Of a stretch of 64,000 bases of DNA, positions 34,329 to 46,613 are shown in pieces. Source of the DNA: Lingula anatina (lineage: Eukaryota > Brachiopoda > Lingulata > Lingulida > Lingulidae); the NCBI RefSeq assembly GCF_001039355.2, contig NW_019773548.1, positions 1-64,000 on the forward strand. Direction: 5' to 3'. Under the pieces are notes generated by a model. The model was not told the origin of the DNA. It ran no database searches and saw only the letters and a program-made list of their open reading frames with translations. Made by a program: the position numbers and the translations under genes. Positions within the stretch are counted from its first letter, which is position 1; each line of letters opens with the position of its first letter.

Positions 34329-36356
34329 CCCCTGTACCCTTGAGCGAGCTATTTTCTGTCAAGAAGAGGCAGATGTGAGCGACAAGGAGCGCCATGCATA
34401 TCAAAAACAAGCTGCCGAAGACTGGGAAACGATTCTGATAAACAGGGCAAGGGAAATGAAAACAGGTATTAGGTATTTTAAACATCCCATATGATATACC
34501 CTGAGTGTCAGAGCAACATAAAAGCTAGCTTGCTAAATATACCTTGTGGTGGTCGCTTTTAGTAGTATTATTTGCTACTATGGGTTATATATGAAATCAA
34601 GATCGAGCTGGCAATACCGGAATCTAGAACCTAGGGTAGTATGATAATGATGCATCAGTAATTTTACTGATTAAGATAAATAGATAGATAGATAGATAGA
34701 TAGATAATTTATCCCAATGTGAGCAGAAAGTACAAATTAAAGTATTTTACAAACCCAAAAAATGCACGAAATATATGCGCAATTAGCGTAACAAAAACAA
34801 ATTTATTATGCTCAAGTTGGTCGAGTCAATATGTTAGGATTAGAAAAATAAACAGTTTACAGCATATATCAAACGACATGCGTCTCAATAAATGTTATTC
34901 ATGATATATATGATAAACGATTTAGGTTAAAGAATGAAGACCCCGCTCCCATACCAGATCTAGAAGGATCGACATATCTCCGAGGGGTTTCTTGTTACAC
35001 TGCATTCAGCTACCCTAGCTCGATCTTGATTTCATATATAACCCATGTCAACAATACCGGCTCTAGTGACCAGCGGCCATGTTACACTTCCATCAATCAA
35101 ATAGAACTGCATCTGCAGTTGAATGTCATCAGACCAAAATGAAACATAAAACAGAATTAATTCTGCTTTATTTAATTTTATTTGCTGTATTTAAGATGTA
35201 AAGTGAAAAAATAAATAATATTCTTCGAACAGAAAAGATATATCCAATGTTTTTGTATTTTTTGCTTATCAAAGAACATTTAGTCCTGAGATGTACACGT
35301 GCGCAATACACGTGCTTGCCGTGTGCCAAATTTGACAGCTACACTGTATGCCCGATACCACTATAAGGGCTGCGCAATGGCTACACCAAAATCAGTTTTT
35401 AAAGCAGAATGTTGCTTCTATTGTGGCACTGACCTTCGACTGCAAGATATTTTCAATTCAAACTTCGTCAGGCGCTTTGCTTCTTGTCTCGTCTGCACGA
35501 GATAACTTCAGCGCGAGGCGGGAAAGGCAGCTCCAGGCGGCCAAACCTGTGACGTACGAGACTTATGACTTCCAAATATGGATCCAGGCGGACACAGCTG
35601 TGACGTGTGACTTCCAAATATGGAAGCGCCCCAGGCAAAATTTTGAAGAAGAACGCCCTCAGATTGTCGCTGTTCGTCAGAGCTAGTAAAAGCGACTCCA
35701 TCACAAGGTATATATTTAACAAGCTAGCTTTTACGTTGCTCTGACACTAGGGTACATTCAGCTTAAGCGGCTCTGATGTCCGGCACGCCTACTGAAGTTG
35801 TTAGGCATAATTTTAAAACTATGGTTTAGCAGCTTCCGTAGGCGTTTCAGGCTTCTTAACCGCTTAAGCTGAATGCCATTTAGCGAAAATCGTTTCGGAG
35901 ATGGGTCGGTCCTGCTAGATCGATCTAGAAATGAAAATGGCGTCTAAGGCTGTATTCCCAGAGCTTTTAGATCGATCTATCCCCGCGGGGAGTCTAACTA
36001 GATTACTGTCAGATAAGCCGGCTTAAATGTCCGTCCCGCCTACTACAAGCTGTAAGGGGGTAATTAACTTTGGTGTCCGCTCGGCTGACAGCTATTTAGC
36101 GTGAATCCCCAGGGAGTTAGGTCGATCTAAAGTAGATCGATCTAATCTCTGGAAATGGGGTCTAAGTTTAAATAATTTTATTGGTGTTTTAGGTGCTCAT
36201 CTGATCATTGGATTAATGGGGTTAAAGGACGCGAATGAATTTAGAAGACCCAACAGTGGGGGCACCCCTGCCTACTTACGAGTTTTAAGAGACATTTGGT
36301 GGTCAAATGTCGAGCAAGGTGTGATAACAAAGGTAATTTCACTGTTAACAAAAAAT

Positions 36357-36389
<33 letters not shown>

Positions 36390-37407
36390 CTGTAAAATGC
36401 AAAATCATATTCTTGTTTCAGAGCTCTACTGATGCATACATGTATTTTTTTTATACGAACATTGGTAACGATAGTGATGAAATATCTTTTTTTAATTTTA
36501 TATATGTTAACTGAAAAAACATCATGAATTGCGATAAGTGCAAAAAATAAAAGAAAGTATAGAAAAGAAAATGTAGATGATCAGATTGACTGAACAAGAA
36601 TTGAAGTTTGTGCATGCTCGTCTAGCATAGGTGATATATTTAATATTCAATGCAATATAACTTAAATTCTAACAGATTCATTATTATCGTAGGAGGAATT
36701 TAAAAATACAAACGCTGCATATTATCGACGATCAGAAGTTGAATTAAAAGCACCGTTTGTAAGCAAGGACTCCAAGGTTTTAAAAGAAGGTTTAAAACTT
36801 ATTTCAATCAAAATGAAAGATGTTCCAATCAACCCAGCTGCAATGGTAGGAAAAGACAAAGTTACAGGTAAGTTTTAATAATATATGCGTATGGTTTCTG
36901 CGTTGTACAAGTGGCATATTGTTTCTCTTTCTCAATAAAGTTTCTGAAAATATACTCTGTGATGTTCATGTATACAAGTAAAGGCACGAAATAATAAAAC
37001 TATTCTACGAACTAAAAAAATCTTGTAAAAGCCCAATGATAAGTGTCCCCAAGTTTCTCTGAATTACTACTTTTAGGCAAAAATTCTACTGTTCTTGTAA
37101 TGCACATCGTAAGACGAACATCCGTAATTTGTACACAAGATTACATGATTGAAGACTACATGTATATAATGTAATATAGCTAACCATTTTTAATCCAGGA
37201 ACTCGCTCGATAAAAAGGTACGTTAATTCGGTCCAAGCTTGGAGTAATGCTATATTCTACTCTGGTCTCTCCGAGCACAGATCGGAAGAAGAACGAAAAG
37301 TCATAATGGATCAGTTATACTCTCAGTTTGAGGAATGTATCATGTGCAATCCCGATGACTTCATTTTTGAGTTTACAATGGCCTATGTAGACATCGTGAA
37401 GACTTAA
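34329..37407 (+). CDS. SABATH-like SAM-dependent carboxyl methyltransferase, C-terminal exons
   Basis: Four exons join in frame: 34329-34465, 36193-36332, 36693-36867 and 37199-37407 (stop TAA), about 220 residues. The order matches the Methyltransf_7/SABATH family. First comes a helix with KQAAEDWETILINRAREM, then TGGAHLIIGLMG after the splice, which corresponds to the family's 'Q..D...FL..R..E...GG'. Next is WWSNVEQGVITKEEF with NTNAAYYRRSEVELKAPF (family 'G.i..e..d.fn.P.Y.ps..E'), and last an amphipathic C-terminal helix pair. Plant members methylate small carboxylic acids such as jasmonate or salicylate; animal substrates are unknown to me. Full members are about 360 residues, so about 140 N-terminal residues with the SAM-binding loop are missing. 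The first intron holds three transposons. Exons and splice sites look intact. Confidence 0.68.
34499..35752. mobile_element. TA-flanked inverted-repeat transposon in the SABATH-like gene intron
   Basis: Terminal repeats over 60 bp (CCCTGAGTGTCAGAGCAACA left; GTTGCTCTGACACTAGGG right) flanked by TA at 34497-34498 and 35753-35754. 1254 bp. Interior has a nested element (34580-35046) and two tandem copies of a GACTTCCAAATATGGA motif near 35568-35623. The frame at 35348-35686 is not a recognised protein. Confidence 0.75.
34580..35046. mobile_element. Element nested inside 34499-35752
   Basis: Ends ATGGGTTATATATGAAATCA and complement, extending through GATCGAGCT. Contains a GATA microsatellite (34680-34706). 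Younger than its host element. Confidence 0.7.
35948..36162. mobile_element. Harbinger-type MITE, copy 1, next to an older relative
   Basis: Ends GGCTGTATTCCCAGAG and complement of GACCCCATTTCCAGAG, flanked by TAA at 35945-35947 and 36163-36165. Palindromic AGATCGATCT blocks inside. A more diverged relative fills 35755-35944. It ends 30 bases before the exon at 36193. Confidence 0.8.
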
Positions 37408-37705
37408 AATCAGACAGCGATACCAATATCTTTGAGGCGGAGAGTAAAGCAATTGGTGTCAAGCAATGCAAAAATACATGTAATAACGCCACATTTTTGA
37501 AGTTAAAATCTTAACGACATCTACAAAGAAAAAATGAGATAATTCTTCTTAATTTTCATTGCTAAAAATATTTGTTTTAATCCACTGACAATAGCTGTTG
37601 TAAAATAGTAAACACGGAAAATGAAAATAACATTTTACCTAAAAAAGTTGCTACTAAACCATAAATTTCGTCAGCAGAGATACTAGTGAAGTGGAATTTG
37701 GAAAA

Positions 37706-37711
37706 AATAAA
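37706..37711 (+). terminator. Candidate poly(A) signal of the SABATH-like gene
   Basis: AATAAA about 300 bases past the stop codon at 37407. Supported only by position. Confidence 0.3.
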
Positions 37712-38288
37712 TCTGCTGATGTAATGTGTATAGCTTTTTGCTTTTAATTTTTCATTAATTATCTGAATCTGATAACAGTGATTTCAGAATCACGCGTCCT
37801 TCCCAGGTACGAAATATGGCGTCTTTTATGAAGACAAACATGAGTAGTACAAGGAGGCAATTAACCGCAGATTGGATACGAGACGGCAGATAGCCACCAG
37901 GATTAAAGAGGCTTTTCAGAATGAGTATTGTCGACCTACCTATAATATGCACTTACTCCATGGGGACTCTCCCTGAAGGCAACCAATTAACATGCCTCCT
38001 CTTTGCGTTGAGCAGAATACAGAGAAGCTGGTTATTATACGAGTACGTTGGAAAATAAAGTAGACATGTTATTCTGTTAATCTGATTGCATTCAGCGAGA
38101 GTCCCCGTGGAGTTAGTGTGCATTAGCTACCTCTAATTAAAAACCATTCTTCCTGATCCGAAAGACTACATAAACTCTTAACCCACACCAGTGACAGCAT
38201 CACGGTACCAGTACAGGATCAGAAAGCAACAAACAGAAAGGAATCTCAGCAATAATTAATCCAGCATCAGTGAAATCTACCTCGAGAT

Positions 38289-38460
38289 CCGGTGTAACGT
38301 GACAGAGAGTTCCCCATGACAGAGAGTCCGCTTCCCATTCATTTGTACAGGCAAGCCTCAACCTGGGTTTTGACCCACTTAGGTCAGACTAACCCTAACC
38401 ATTATAACTTAACGGAAGGCGGACTTTCTGTTACACGGACCCTCAGTTTCGTTACACCGG
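38289..38460. mobile_element. Small inverted-repeat element
   Basis: Ends CCGGTGTAACG / CGTTACACCGG, with inner GACAGAGAGT and TTTCTGTTACAC words. 172 bp. Confidence 0.5.
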
Positions 38461-38887
38461 AACAAAGCTACCCAGCTATTTACTCCAGCATCTTTCATAG
38501 TTCGGTCCTCTGGGGGCATGCTTCAGTATTATCCTGAGAACGCATCACAAACTAGTAGGTGGTGGACGGCACAACCAAAGAATAATTGGTGCAACTTTAT
38601 AGACGTACTACATTACATTTCATGTTTCTGCTCCCAATAGGATCATATGACCAGTGGTTTATATAGTTAGCTTTATTATATGTTCCGTGAAAGCTACTCG
38701 TTGATACTTCAAATGAAAAAGTTCGTGTTTCTCGTGGTGCAGTGCGAATCAGTGTGCAACTAATGTGTGTGTTTGGAGTTTCACGTCTTTGTATACATCA
38801 GTACAGTTACAAACCATCACTGAAAATCCAATTAACTTGTAGTGTTGAAAAATACAGTTGCAATACTCCCAGCAAGTAAAATATTTC

Positions 38888-39260
38888 AGATTTGAACAGT
38901 TTCATTCATGGCTTTAATAACAAGAATATCTCTCCAGTATAGCAATCCGTGCAGCCTCACACGTTTCACTGGGAGCTGCTGCAACCGCGTGGGTCAGAGA
39001 TGCACAGAAATACAGCGGGGGGTTGGGGGGGGAGGGAGCATACAGAGTTGGTTGCAAAATATCGCTTTGGCATGCAAACTGAAAATATCATACAGAAATC
39101 AAAAAAAGTTTCTGAAAAAATTATTTCTTCGCTCACCTTGCTCAGGACCAGTTAAAAGGAATCTTTCTCTTATGCCACAGTCTTTAGAATTGTCCTCTAA
39201 GGCTGACCGGAGGTGATGTACATGTATAATCAAGCATGCATTAATCCCACATAACCCCAT
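38888..39260. repeat. Dispersed repeat flanking the SABATH-like gene, copy 2
   Basis: See 31217-31640. The two copies lie 7.6 kb apart as direct repeats on both sides of the methyltransferase gene. Confidence 0.6.
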
Positions 39261-39415
39261 ATCTCGATCATATTACAAGTGTTCCAACAACTCTTCTTCG
39301 CTTTTTCGGAAAAATCCCCATGAAAATGTCACTGCAAAAGTCCCTTTGACATGTACATCATGGGCGATATTTCTCCAACCGATTATTCAATAAACTGCGG
39401 TGGCGTCTAAGGGCT

Positions 39416-39454
<39 letters not shown>

Positions 39455-42400
39455 CAAGACACGTTAAAATACGGAACCCATATATGCATGCAACGATAAG
39501 GTATTTGACTTTCCTAAGCTCTGTTCTACTTTTTGCTACAGAAAATCCTTGAGGATTAATCAAAAATACATTAATGATAACATGGATCAGCCAAACGTTT
39601 CTAATTGGCACATGTAAAATATGGCCACGGCTCATAAATGATCTGATAACCCTTAATGAAGAATAACGATACTATTTCCATTCACAACAATTGACTTTTC
39701 ACTGACGTAAAGCAAGAAAAAAACATTGCCGCATTCTATGGATTAAGTAACATAAACTGAACGAAATTCCATTAAGGAATACAGTGTACATAAGACCTTT
39801 CTACTAGCAAAGATTATTCTGGAAATTTAAACAAGGTACCGGTAAATGTCACCATTTCTTAAACAGCTGAGAAAATTCCAATCTATAAACCTGGTTACAA
39901 TTTCTAAATTTCCACTCTAACGTCACCAGCCACTATCGCCAAAACAGGAAAGACTAAAAACCTTGAAACCTAGAACTCAAAACCGGTTTACTTGCCGTAA
40001 TTTTTCGTCGGCTTTGGAATTTGCGTACGTCCCTGGAGATAACATTTTTAAAAATGACGGAATTTTCAGGAAAATTACATTTAGTACGCAAATGTCTAAT
40101 TCTCATTGTATAACTTTGACCTTAATTTCATTAGCAATCTGCTCAAATTACTTTCTTTCTGCAGTTCTAAAGGTCATCTTTGTCACATCTTCATTGCAAT
40201 GGCACAAAATACAGCTGCACTGCTCTGATTCTCCTTGCCAAAAGATAACGATGCCAACAATAAAATTTATACAAAGTATAAAACCAAAAATATGCTCAAT
40301 AGACTTTACTATGTTAATACACAATTTAAATGTTTTAAACGTTGATTTGGGCACTGAAACACAGGTATTTTAGCACCCCTTCCTGGCTGTATCTGCAAAG
40401 TACCTATGTAAATGTAATTAGATTTTTCCTCCCTGGGGTCGGTGTTGTAATGGAACATCCAGGGGCAAAGACATCTTAATGTCCTTAGAGTCAAACTAAT
40501 TACCAGACGACAGTCTAGGGTTTTCTTTGTAATCGGATAACTATGCTGTGGTTTCTGGAGGACTGTCAGAGATCCCATTATAGAAGGCATTTACGTAAGG
40601 TAATTAAGGAAGGCTCTGTTTTAAAGCAAAATACTTTAAAATATAAAATGAGACATGTTAAGTACACGCTTCAAATTACATTTGCCATGGGCGCCATACG
40701 ATTAAATCGTGTATAATTTTCCGTGTTGGTGCCGTACCATTTCTCCGACATCACCTTGAGGTCGCATGAGAAATAAAACCGGTTTTTCGGTTGAAAAGTG
40801 AAAAGTGACAGTTTCAGTCTCAGTACAGTTGCCGCAGGCTGTCATCACAGCCTCCTTGAAGATCGTTGTCGGCTCAGTCCCCTACGATGTATTTTATAGT
40901 GTGGAAAGAATAAGGAAAAGCGCAATCTCAAATCCTGCAAGTGAATTATTGAAAGGTTTAAACACCTTTTCTATTGCTATACATCCTTAAACCATCAAAA
41001 GAAGGAGGGTTCAGTCATTATCAAGATCCCTGCAAGTCAACCCAACACTGCCCGTACGTGAACGGTGCATGCCATCTTCGATATTGCTACGGCCTACGGG
41101 CTTACAATTCTAAGATTTCTCAATGGCTTTAGCTTGACAAAACCACAGAGGCTATCGACGCCGTGAAACGGTAAAATTTTGCATGACCACCGTCTGTGTC
41201 CGCACAGTCACCTCAGGAAAAGGGATAAAGGGACAAAACACGAGTACCGGACGGAAATGTAATCTACTAGTAGGCTTTAACAAGACTTGGACGTTTACTG
41301 ACCTAGACTAGTGTTTATTCGTGACAGAAATAAGATATACATGTACTTCCTCAGAGACTAAATCTTGACTATAACAAACAATCATATCTGTTCATTGCAG
41401 TAAGAGAAAATTAACCCGTTTTTAGACAAACACATCAACGACAGTCATCATATGCATATCAATAAGCTTGATACGAATTAGTCCAAGTCATTCGGGACAT
41501 GATAAAATTGTTTGAATCAGATTGTTAGATTTTGAACCAAATCGAATTCAAAGTTGTTCCTATTTAAGAAATCTTGTTTCGTCTGCAAGTCTCCAACATC
41601 TTCATCAAATTGTATACTGCACTTAAAACAACAGTACAAATCTAAAAATACCCACAAGAAATAAGCCATGTTTCCGCTTTCCATAGACGGATTTAACTAA
41701 TACATTGTGCCTTTATGCTACTTTACTATTGACTTTGAAATGTGATTGAAATAGAAATAGCATTGCTCTACCAATATTATCAAACTACTGACAGTTTCCT
41801 TGTGAAATTTTTATTGGTTTTGTTAGGTTGGCTTTGGTCTAAACCAACTCAATACCGTTGCTGATTAATCCATTTTCTATTATTACATGTACGAGAACAA
41901 GCCGTGGTCTTTGGAGCACTAGCTATACGGTATATACTCTACATCTATTTCATATGTTTTCGTTTCCATTGGTTTCATGTCTCTTGGCCTTCTCTCCCTA
42001 GAATCTCGTGGCACGTAGCCGTGGGTGGTTTAAGTTGTTCCTTTGAAGGATGTTGCCGCCTATAAGAAACATGTTTCAGATGTAGTGTTGTGAAGAATAG
42101 CATTTCGAAAGCTAAGTTAACCGGATAATAATCACTACCTAGATCCTGAACATTTGTCAAACTACCAATTAATGATTTTATTTCTGATCGAAGTTACCGC
42201 ATTAAATGCGATCCATCTGGGGTTTATTGACAGTGAGGCCTCGTAGCAACAAACTGAATTAATACGAAATTCATTCCCTTTTATTTGCAGCCCCGAAGAG
42301 CAGGGTCGCATTACTTTGAGCAAGCGACAACATATAGTAGAACACAAATGAAATTAAAAAGTAGTATTGGCTTTTGTAACAAAAAGAACTTATTTCAGAT

Positions 42401-44140
42401 TGTTGACCTAAGCATGATCTCAATTCTTAAATGCTCTGTTCTTTGAAAAAGAGCGACGAGCATAAACTTCCCGTTGTCTAATCTTGAAAGTATTCTATCT
42501 GGGATTTTCCGCCAAATTGAATTTTCTTCAAAAAGAAAAAAAGCAATTTCCTTTTATTCACGAATCATTACACAACTCATTCCTTTACTTGGATCCAACG
42601 TATAGTATTCTTTTTACATGATTTAGTTCTAAATGATGGACCAGTCATTTAAACCGCATTATGTCCAGAACAATTCAGAGAAAAAAAAAACGTCAGGTAG
42701 GGCCTACGTTTATTTTAGGGGGTTAATCGTTTTCTAAGTTCTATGAAAGAACAGAAAATGTAGATATGCAGATGTCTGAAAATATAACTTTAGAGCAATT
42801 TCAACCCTTCAACGATGGAAATGTCGCAGGACCCATTTTGGACAAGAAAGAATTTTTTTTCTAGTTTTGCTCAGTAGTGGATTGCTGTACAAATGTAAAA
42901 ATGGCGTATATCTTTACTATTTTTGGCCTTTTAAAAAGCGATATGCACGGTGTAAAATTCCAAAGCAGAGGCAACGAACACAAGGTCATGAAGGTAAACA
43001 AGGACATAAACCATCCAAAATCTTACTTTTCTAGTAAAACCATACAGTGTGTATTTGTAGTGTGAGAAAATATCTCAAAACGATTTTATTCACCAGTTGC
43101 AATCATAATGTTACGTGCACCCCATAGCAGTTGGTGACTGCGTCCGTGCATGTGCGCATGACCAATGTATTCCACATATGAAAATGGTGACATAACCAAC
43201 AAAATGGAAGCTCAGCTGTTGCTCGTTTAGAAAACAAAATGTTTGCCAAACTTACATAGAACATTGTAAATCAAACTCGGCAAAATAGGAAACAACCTGG
43301 TTTAAAGAAAACGATAGTTTGACCCGAAAACAATTTCTCTGAAGCTCTTTTGAATGGGACCGAGAAACCACGTATTTTCGTTTCCACATCCGCTTTATAA
43401 CACTTTTCCCGCCAAATTTAGGAGTTGTTATCCTATGTGAGTGGGCTAATTGGAACGTGCTTAAGTTGCAGCAGCTTTCTTCACCTCTCTATTACTAGAG
43501 GACAAAATATCCTGCATTCAGCGAAGAATTGCTTAACTATCATTATGCTTCCTCTGGCTGCAATCCAACTGATTTAAGATGTCTGATATAAGTTGAAATC
43601 GATGTTTCTGTCGCAGGTATGTTTTGATTTATTACCATCAGACTTAGGATAAATACTGTCTCTACCTTATTAACTTCATCAGTGAAGAATGAACGGCAGC
43701 GAGTCAATAACCTGCAGATCGGGTGTCTACCATAAACAAAATGCGGATACTAGAATAGCTGAACTATTATTAAAGGTATCCTTTCCGGTATTGACCCACC
43801 ACATCGAAATCTCTTCATATAATTTTCTCCTACTCATGATTCATTGCTTGACCGTCCCTATCACCTTGACCAGTTTTTAACCATTTTCGTGTTTTCGCTC
43901 CCTTTTACATTATTATTGGTATAATCTCACCAGATTTTACTTCAGGAATTTGATTTTGATACAGCTGGTAATGCCATTTATCCGTAGGATAGGTCACAGA
44001 ACCATTTTAAAGATTGACAAAGCACGTCCTCATCGGGTAAGAGTGGCCATCGTGTAAGGTGTAAGATAACATAGGAACGTCCACATAAAGGACTGAACTG
44101 CCTATTCCCGCTACGATTTCAGCGAAGTCCCCCCCCCAAA

Positions 44141-44183
<43 letters not shown>

Positions 44184-44589
44184 GTAGATCCAAAACTAGA
44201 ATTGCATTCTACGTACATTGTAGCTCCAAACATTAACTACTCGATGGAGAGGCGTTATGAAGCATTTGAGTTTGCCAGAGGCAGACACACGATACTGAAG
44301 ACTCGTAGAGATGTGAATTTAATTTCTGACCCCTGTGATAATTTTTATGCTCATTTGCATAATAATCTTTGATAGTTAAGTCCAAACACAATGTACATTT
44401 CAATAAAGCGAACAATTATTGTTTTACGTTTTTAATTATTGAACAGAAAGGCTTATTTTAAATGCCTGCTTTTCTAAGTGTTCCCTTAGTGAAGAGTAGC
44501 ATACACGTAGCAACGCCGTTCACTTCAATTCCCCAATACATAGCAGATATCGCCTGTATTATTGCAGATTCAGAATTAGTCCTGCATGT

Positions 44590-44751
44590 GACAGGAATTG
44601 TAGTCCTAGGAATGGAAATCCGGGGTCTCATATGATAAGCACAGATAAGGGTTAGTCGGAGTATTGGGGTCCGTATATGAGACGAACGTCACCTATACAA
44701 AGAAATGGGGTCCGGACCAATAGCTGTTAATAGCTGACTACCATTCCTGTC
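44590..44751. mobile_element. Small inverted-repeat element upstream of the GPCR
   Basis: Ends GACAGGAATTGTAGTC and complement of GACAGGAATGGTAGTC. 162 bp, about 360 bases before the GPCR start codon. Confidence 0.55.
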
Positions 44752-45115
44752 ATACTGCCGAAAATATACTTTGGATGTACAATAAATTATCTCTTTATCT
44801 CCCCTTCGAGTTACAAATATACAAGTGTTCTTTGGTCAGTACTATCGATGACATCACTCAAAACCCCGTGCCTTGGTATTGGCTCTGGTGGCATAGGTGG
44901 GAGGGGCGCACGGTAACCGATATGTCACGCTTTTATCATATTCATCACAGTCTGTACAATCACTGTCACCCGGTGCTTCTCGTGGAGGTATTGGACAAAA
45001 ACAGTATCGGTGGGCGTTCCTAAGGTGTCCTTTAAGAAGTTGCAGCAGTATATCGTTGCGGTAAATTCTCCTGCTCGTCAATTAAACACCACTTGTACGT
45101 TGAAAGTTATACAGT

Positions 45116-46288
45116 ATGTCCGCAAAGGGAGACTCACTATCTTCCAATATGAACCTATCTTCAAACTTGTCACTTAACGGTACCTTTGAGAACTCGTGGA
45201 CAAATCCTGCAAGTTTGCAGCATGTTCATCTGCTTATCAAGCTACTGGCTATGGTCGCAGGGATTTTCTGCAGCATTTTCTCGGCAGTGATTTTTCGCCG
45301 ACCAATGTTTTATAAGAACATAGCAGCAGCATATCTCCTGTCGGTGATTTCCATAACAGACGCCTGCTATTTGATTTTTGCGTTCATGATAGGACTCGAA
45401 CGCATGCAGTGCGGTTTTGTTTTAATTAATGGCTTATGTCAAATTGTCTTGTATGCATCGTACGTTTGCAGGTGCTTTTCAACGTGGCTGTTGCTTATCC
45501 TGATGTTTTTCTCCTTCGGGTATGTGTCACAAGCAGGGGCAGCACAGAAACACTTTAGTTCCATTCGCTGCAAGATAATTGTTGCGTGGCTGGGGACATT
45601 TTCAAGTATGTCCTTCATTCATCTCACATGGATGTCGGGAGTTGAGTCAGGAATGTGCTTACCGCAGTTTGGGCTCTATTTCTCCACCCTGGTCGTTATG
45701 GAGAAGATTGAAACGTTTTCGGTGGTTATTTTACCAGATGTCATATTATTCGCGGTAAGCGCTTTAATTTGCTATATTTGCTTCAGGAGATTTTACTCAA
45801 AGCGTAAACAGGCACGGCAAAATGAGGCTAACTCTAATACAGAAGTGGTTTCCCTTCGCATGCAGGAGAGTGAGCCGGGCCAAAACTTCGATCATAACCA
45901 GGAAAGACCTGTCGAGAAAGATATAACATTCCATTTGAATATTCCTTTCGTGATCATTTCCATATACTTGGTGCTCTCTTTGCCTCAACACGTCATTCAG
46001 ATAAAAATCATCGTTCTACAGTTTATATACGGAGACTCTGGCTACAGCCTTTCACCCGAGGAGCATAATCTCTTTGACCTCTTCCATATAATGTCACTGA
46101 TCAGGTACAGTTTAAACTGCGCAGCATACGCACTGGTTTCATCGTCATTTAGAGCAAGTGTAAAATTGCTGGTCCCGCAATCAAAGAAATTGCGAGCGAT
46201 AACAGCCACGAACGATCTGGATACTCTCGGAGTCGCGAACGACTTGGACGTCGGATCGTTGGAGTTAATGTCGGACGACAACTGTTAA
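45116..46288 (+). CDS. Rhodopsin-like (class A) G-protein-coupled receptor, peptide-receptor type, intronless
   Basis: A single open frame of 390 residues with seven hydrophobic segments. The N-terminus has several Asn-X-Ser/Thr glycosylation sites within about the first 25 residues. TM3 is preceded by Cys and the second extracellular loop has a Cys (SGMCLPQFG), giving the usual disulfide. TM6 has a Pro (LSLPQHV). TM7 ends NCAAY in place of NPxxY and is followed by a short helix-8-like SSSFRAS. The DRY position at the end of TM3 reads GYV, so this receptor lacks the canonical ionic-lock Arg. Loop 3 is long and hydrophilic. The overall shape resembles the orphan and FMRFamide-like receptors expanded in marine invertebrates. 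No ligand can be assigned. Minus-strand open frames inside it are shadows. Confidence 0.85.
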   Translation: MSAKGDSLSSNMNLSSNLSLNGTFENSWTNPASLQHVHLLIKLLAMVAGIFCSIFSAVIFRRPMFYKNIAAAYLLSVISITDACYLIFAFMIGLERMQCGFVLINGLCQIVLYASYVCRCFSTWLLLILMFFSFGYVSQAGAAQKHFSSIRCKIIVAWLGTFSSMSFIHLTWMSGVESGMCLPQFGLYFSTLVVMEKIETFSVVILPDVILFAVSALICYICFRRFYSKRKQARQNEANSNTEVVSLRMQESEPGQNFDHNQERPVEKDITFHLNIPFVIISIYLVLSLPQHVIQIKIIVLQFIYGDSGYSLSPEEHNLFDLFHIMSLIRYSLNCAAYALVSSSFRASVKLLVPQSKKLRAITATNDLDTLGVANDLDVGSLELMSDDNC

Positions 46289-46507
46289 GAGTGAAAAAAT
46301 GCAATGGCCTCTTAAAGACGAATTTAGTTCAGGGAGGCTGTCATTATGAGCTTATGCGTTGTGTTTTAACTGTTGCATTTAAATTTTGAGCAATGTTTTT
46401 TCCACAATCTGTTGGAAGCATTTACTACGAAACTAACTGAAACGTACGTATTTTTTACCAGATTACGATTCATTCAAATGACAGACAATCCGATGTTCTA
46501 TATTCTA

Positions 46508-46513
46508 AATAAA
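46508..46513 (+). terminator. Candidate poly(A) signal of the GPCR gene
   Basis: Canonical AATAAA 220 bases past the stop codon. A second one is at 46605-46610. AT-rich sequence makes chance matches common. Confidence 0.4.
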
Positions 46514-46613
46514 TTATAGAGGCACAACAAGTTTGTATACATTTATGGAACATGGGGCACATTGAACATACAAAAATATACAAATGATATTATTCAGGAG
46601 ATTAAATAAACAT

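Larger units (their letters stand above)
37408..45115. other. Long intergenic region without a recognised gene
   Basis: Between the SABATH-like stop and the GPCR. I see small inverted-repeat elements (38289-38460, 44590-44751), the repeat 38888-39260, a poly-T at 39419-39454 and a (CA)n at 44146-44180. No open frame has supporting motifs. Regulatory sequence for the GPCR could lie here but I see no clear promoter. Confidence 0.5.

Noticed and set aside
44146-44180. Regular short repeats as a CRISPR array
   Set aside because: Simple dinucleotide microsatellite in an animal genome; no repeat-spacer structure anywhere.
45797-46281. Minus-strand frames within the GPCR
   Set aside because: Shadows; the plus frame has all seven membrane segments.
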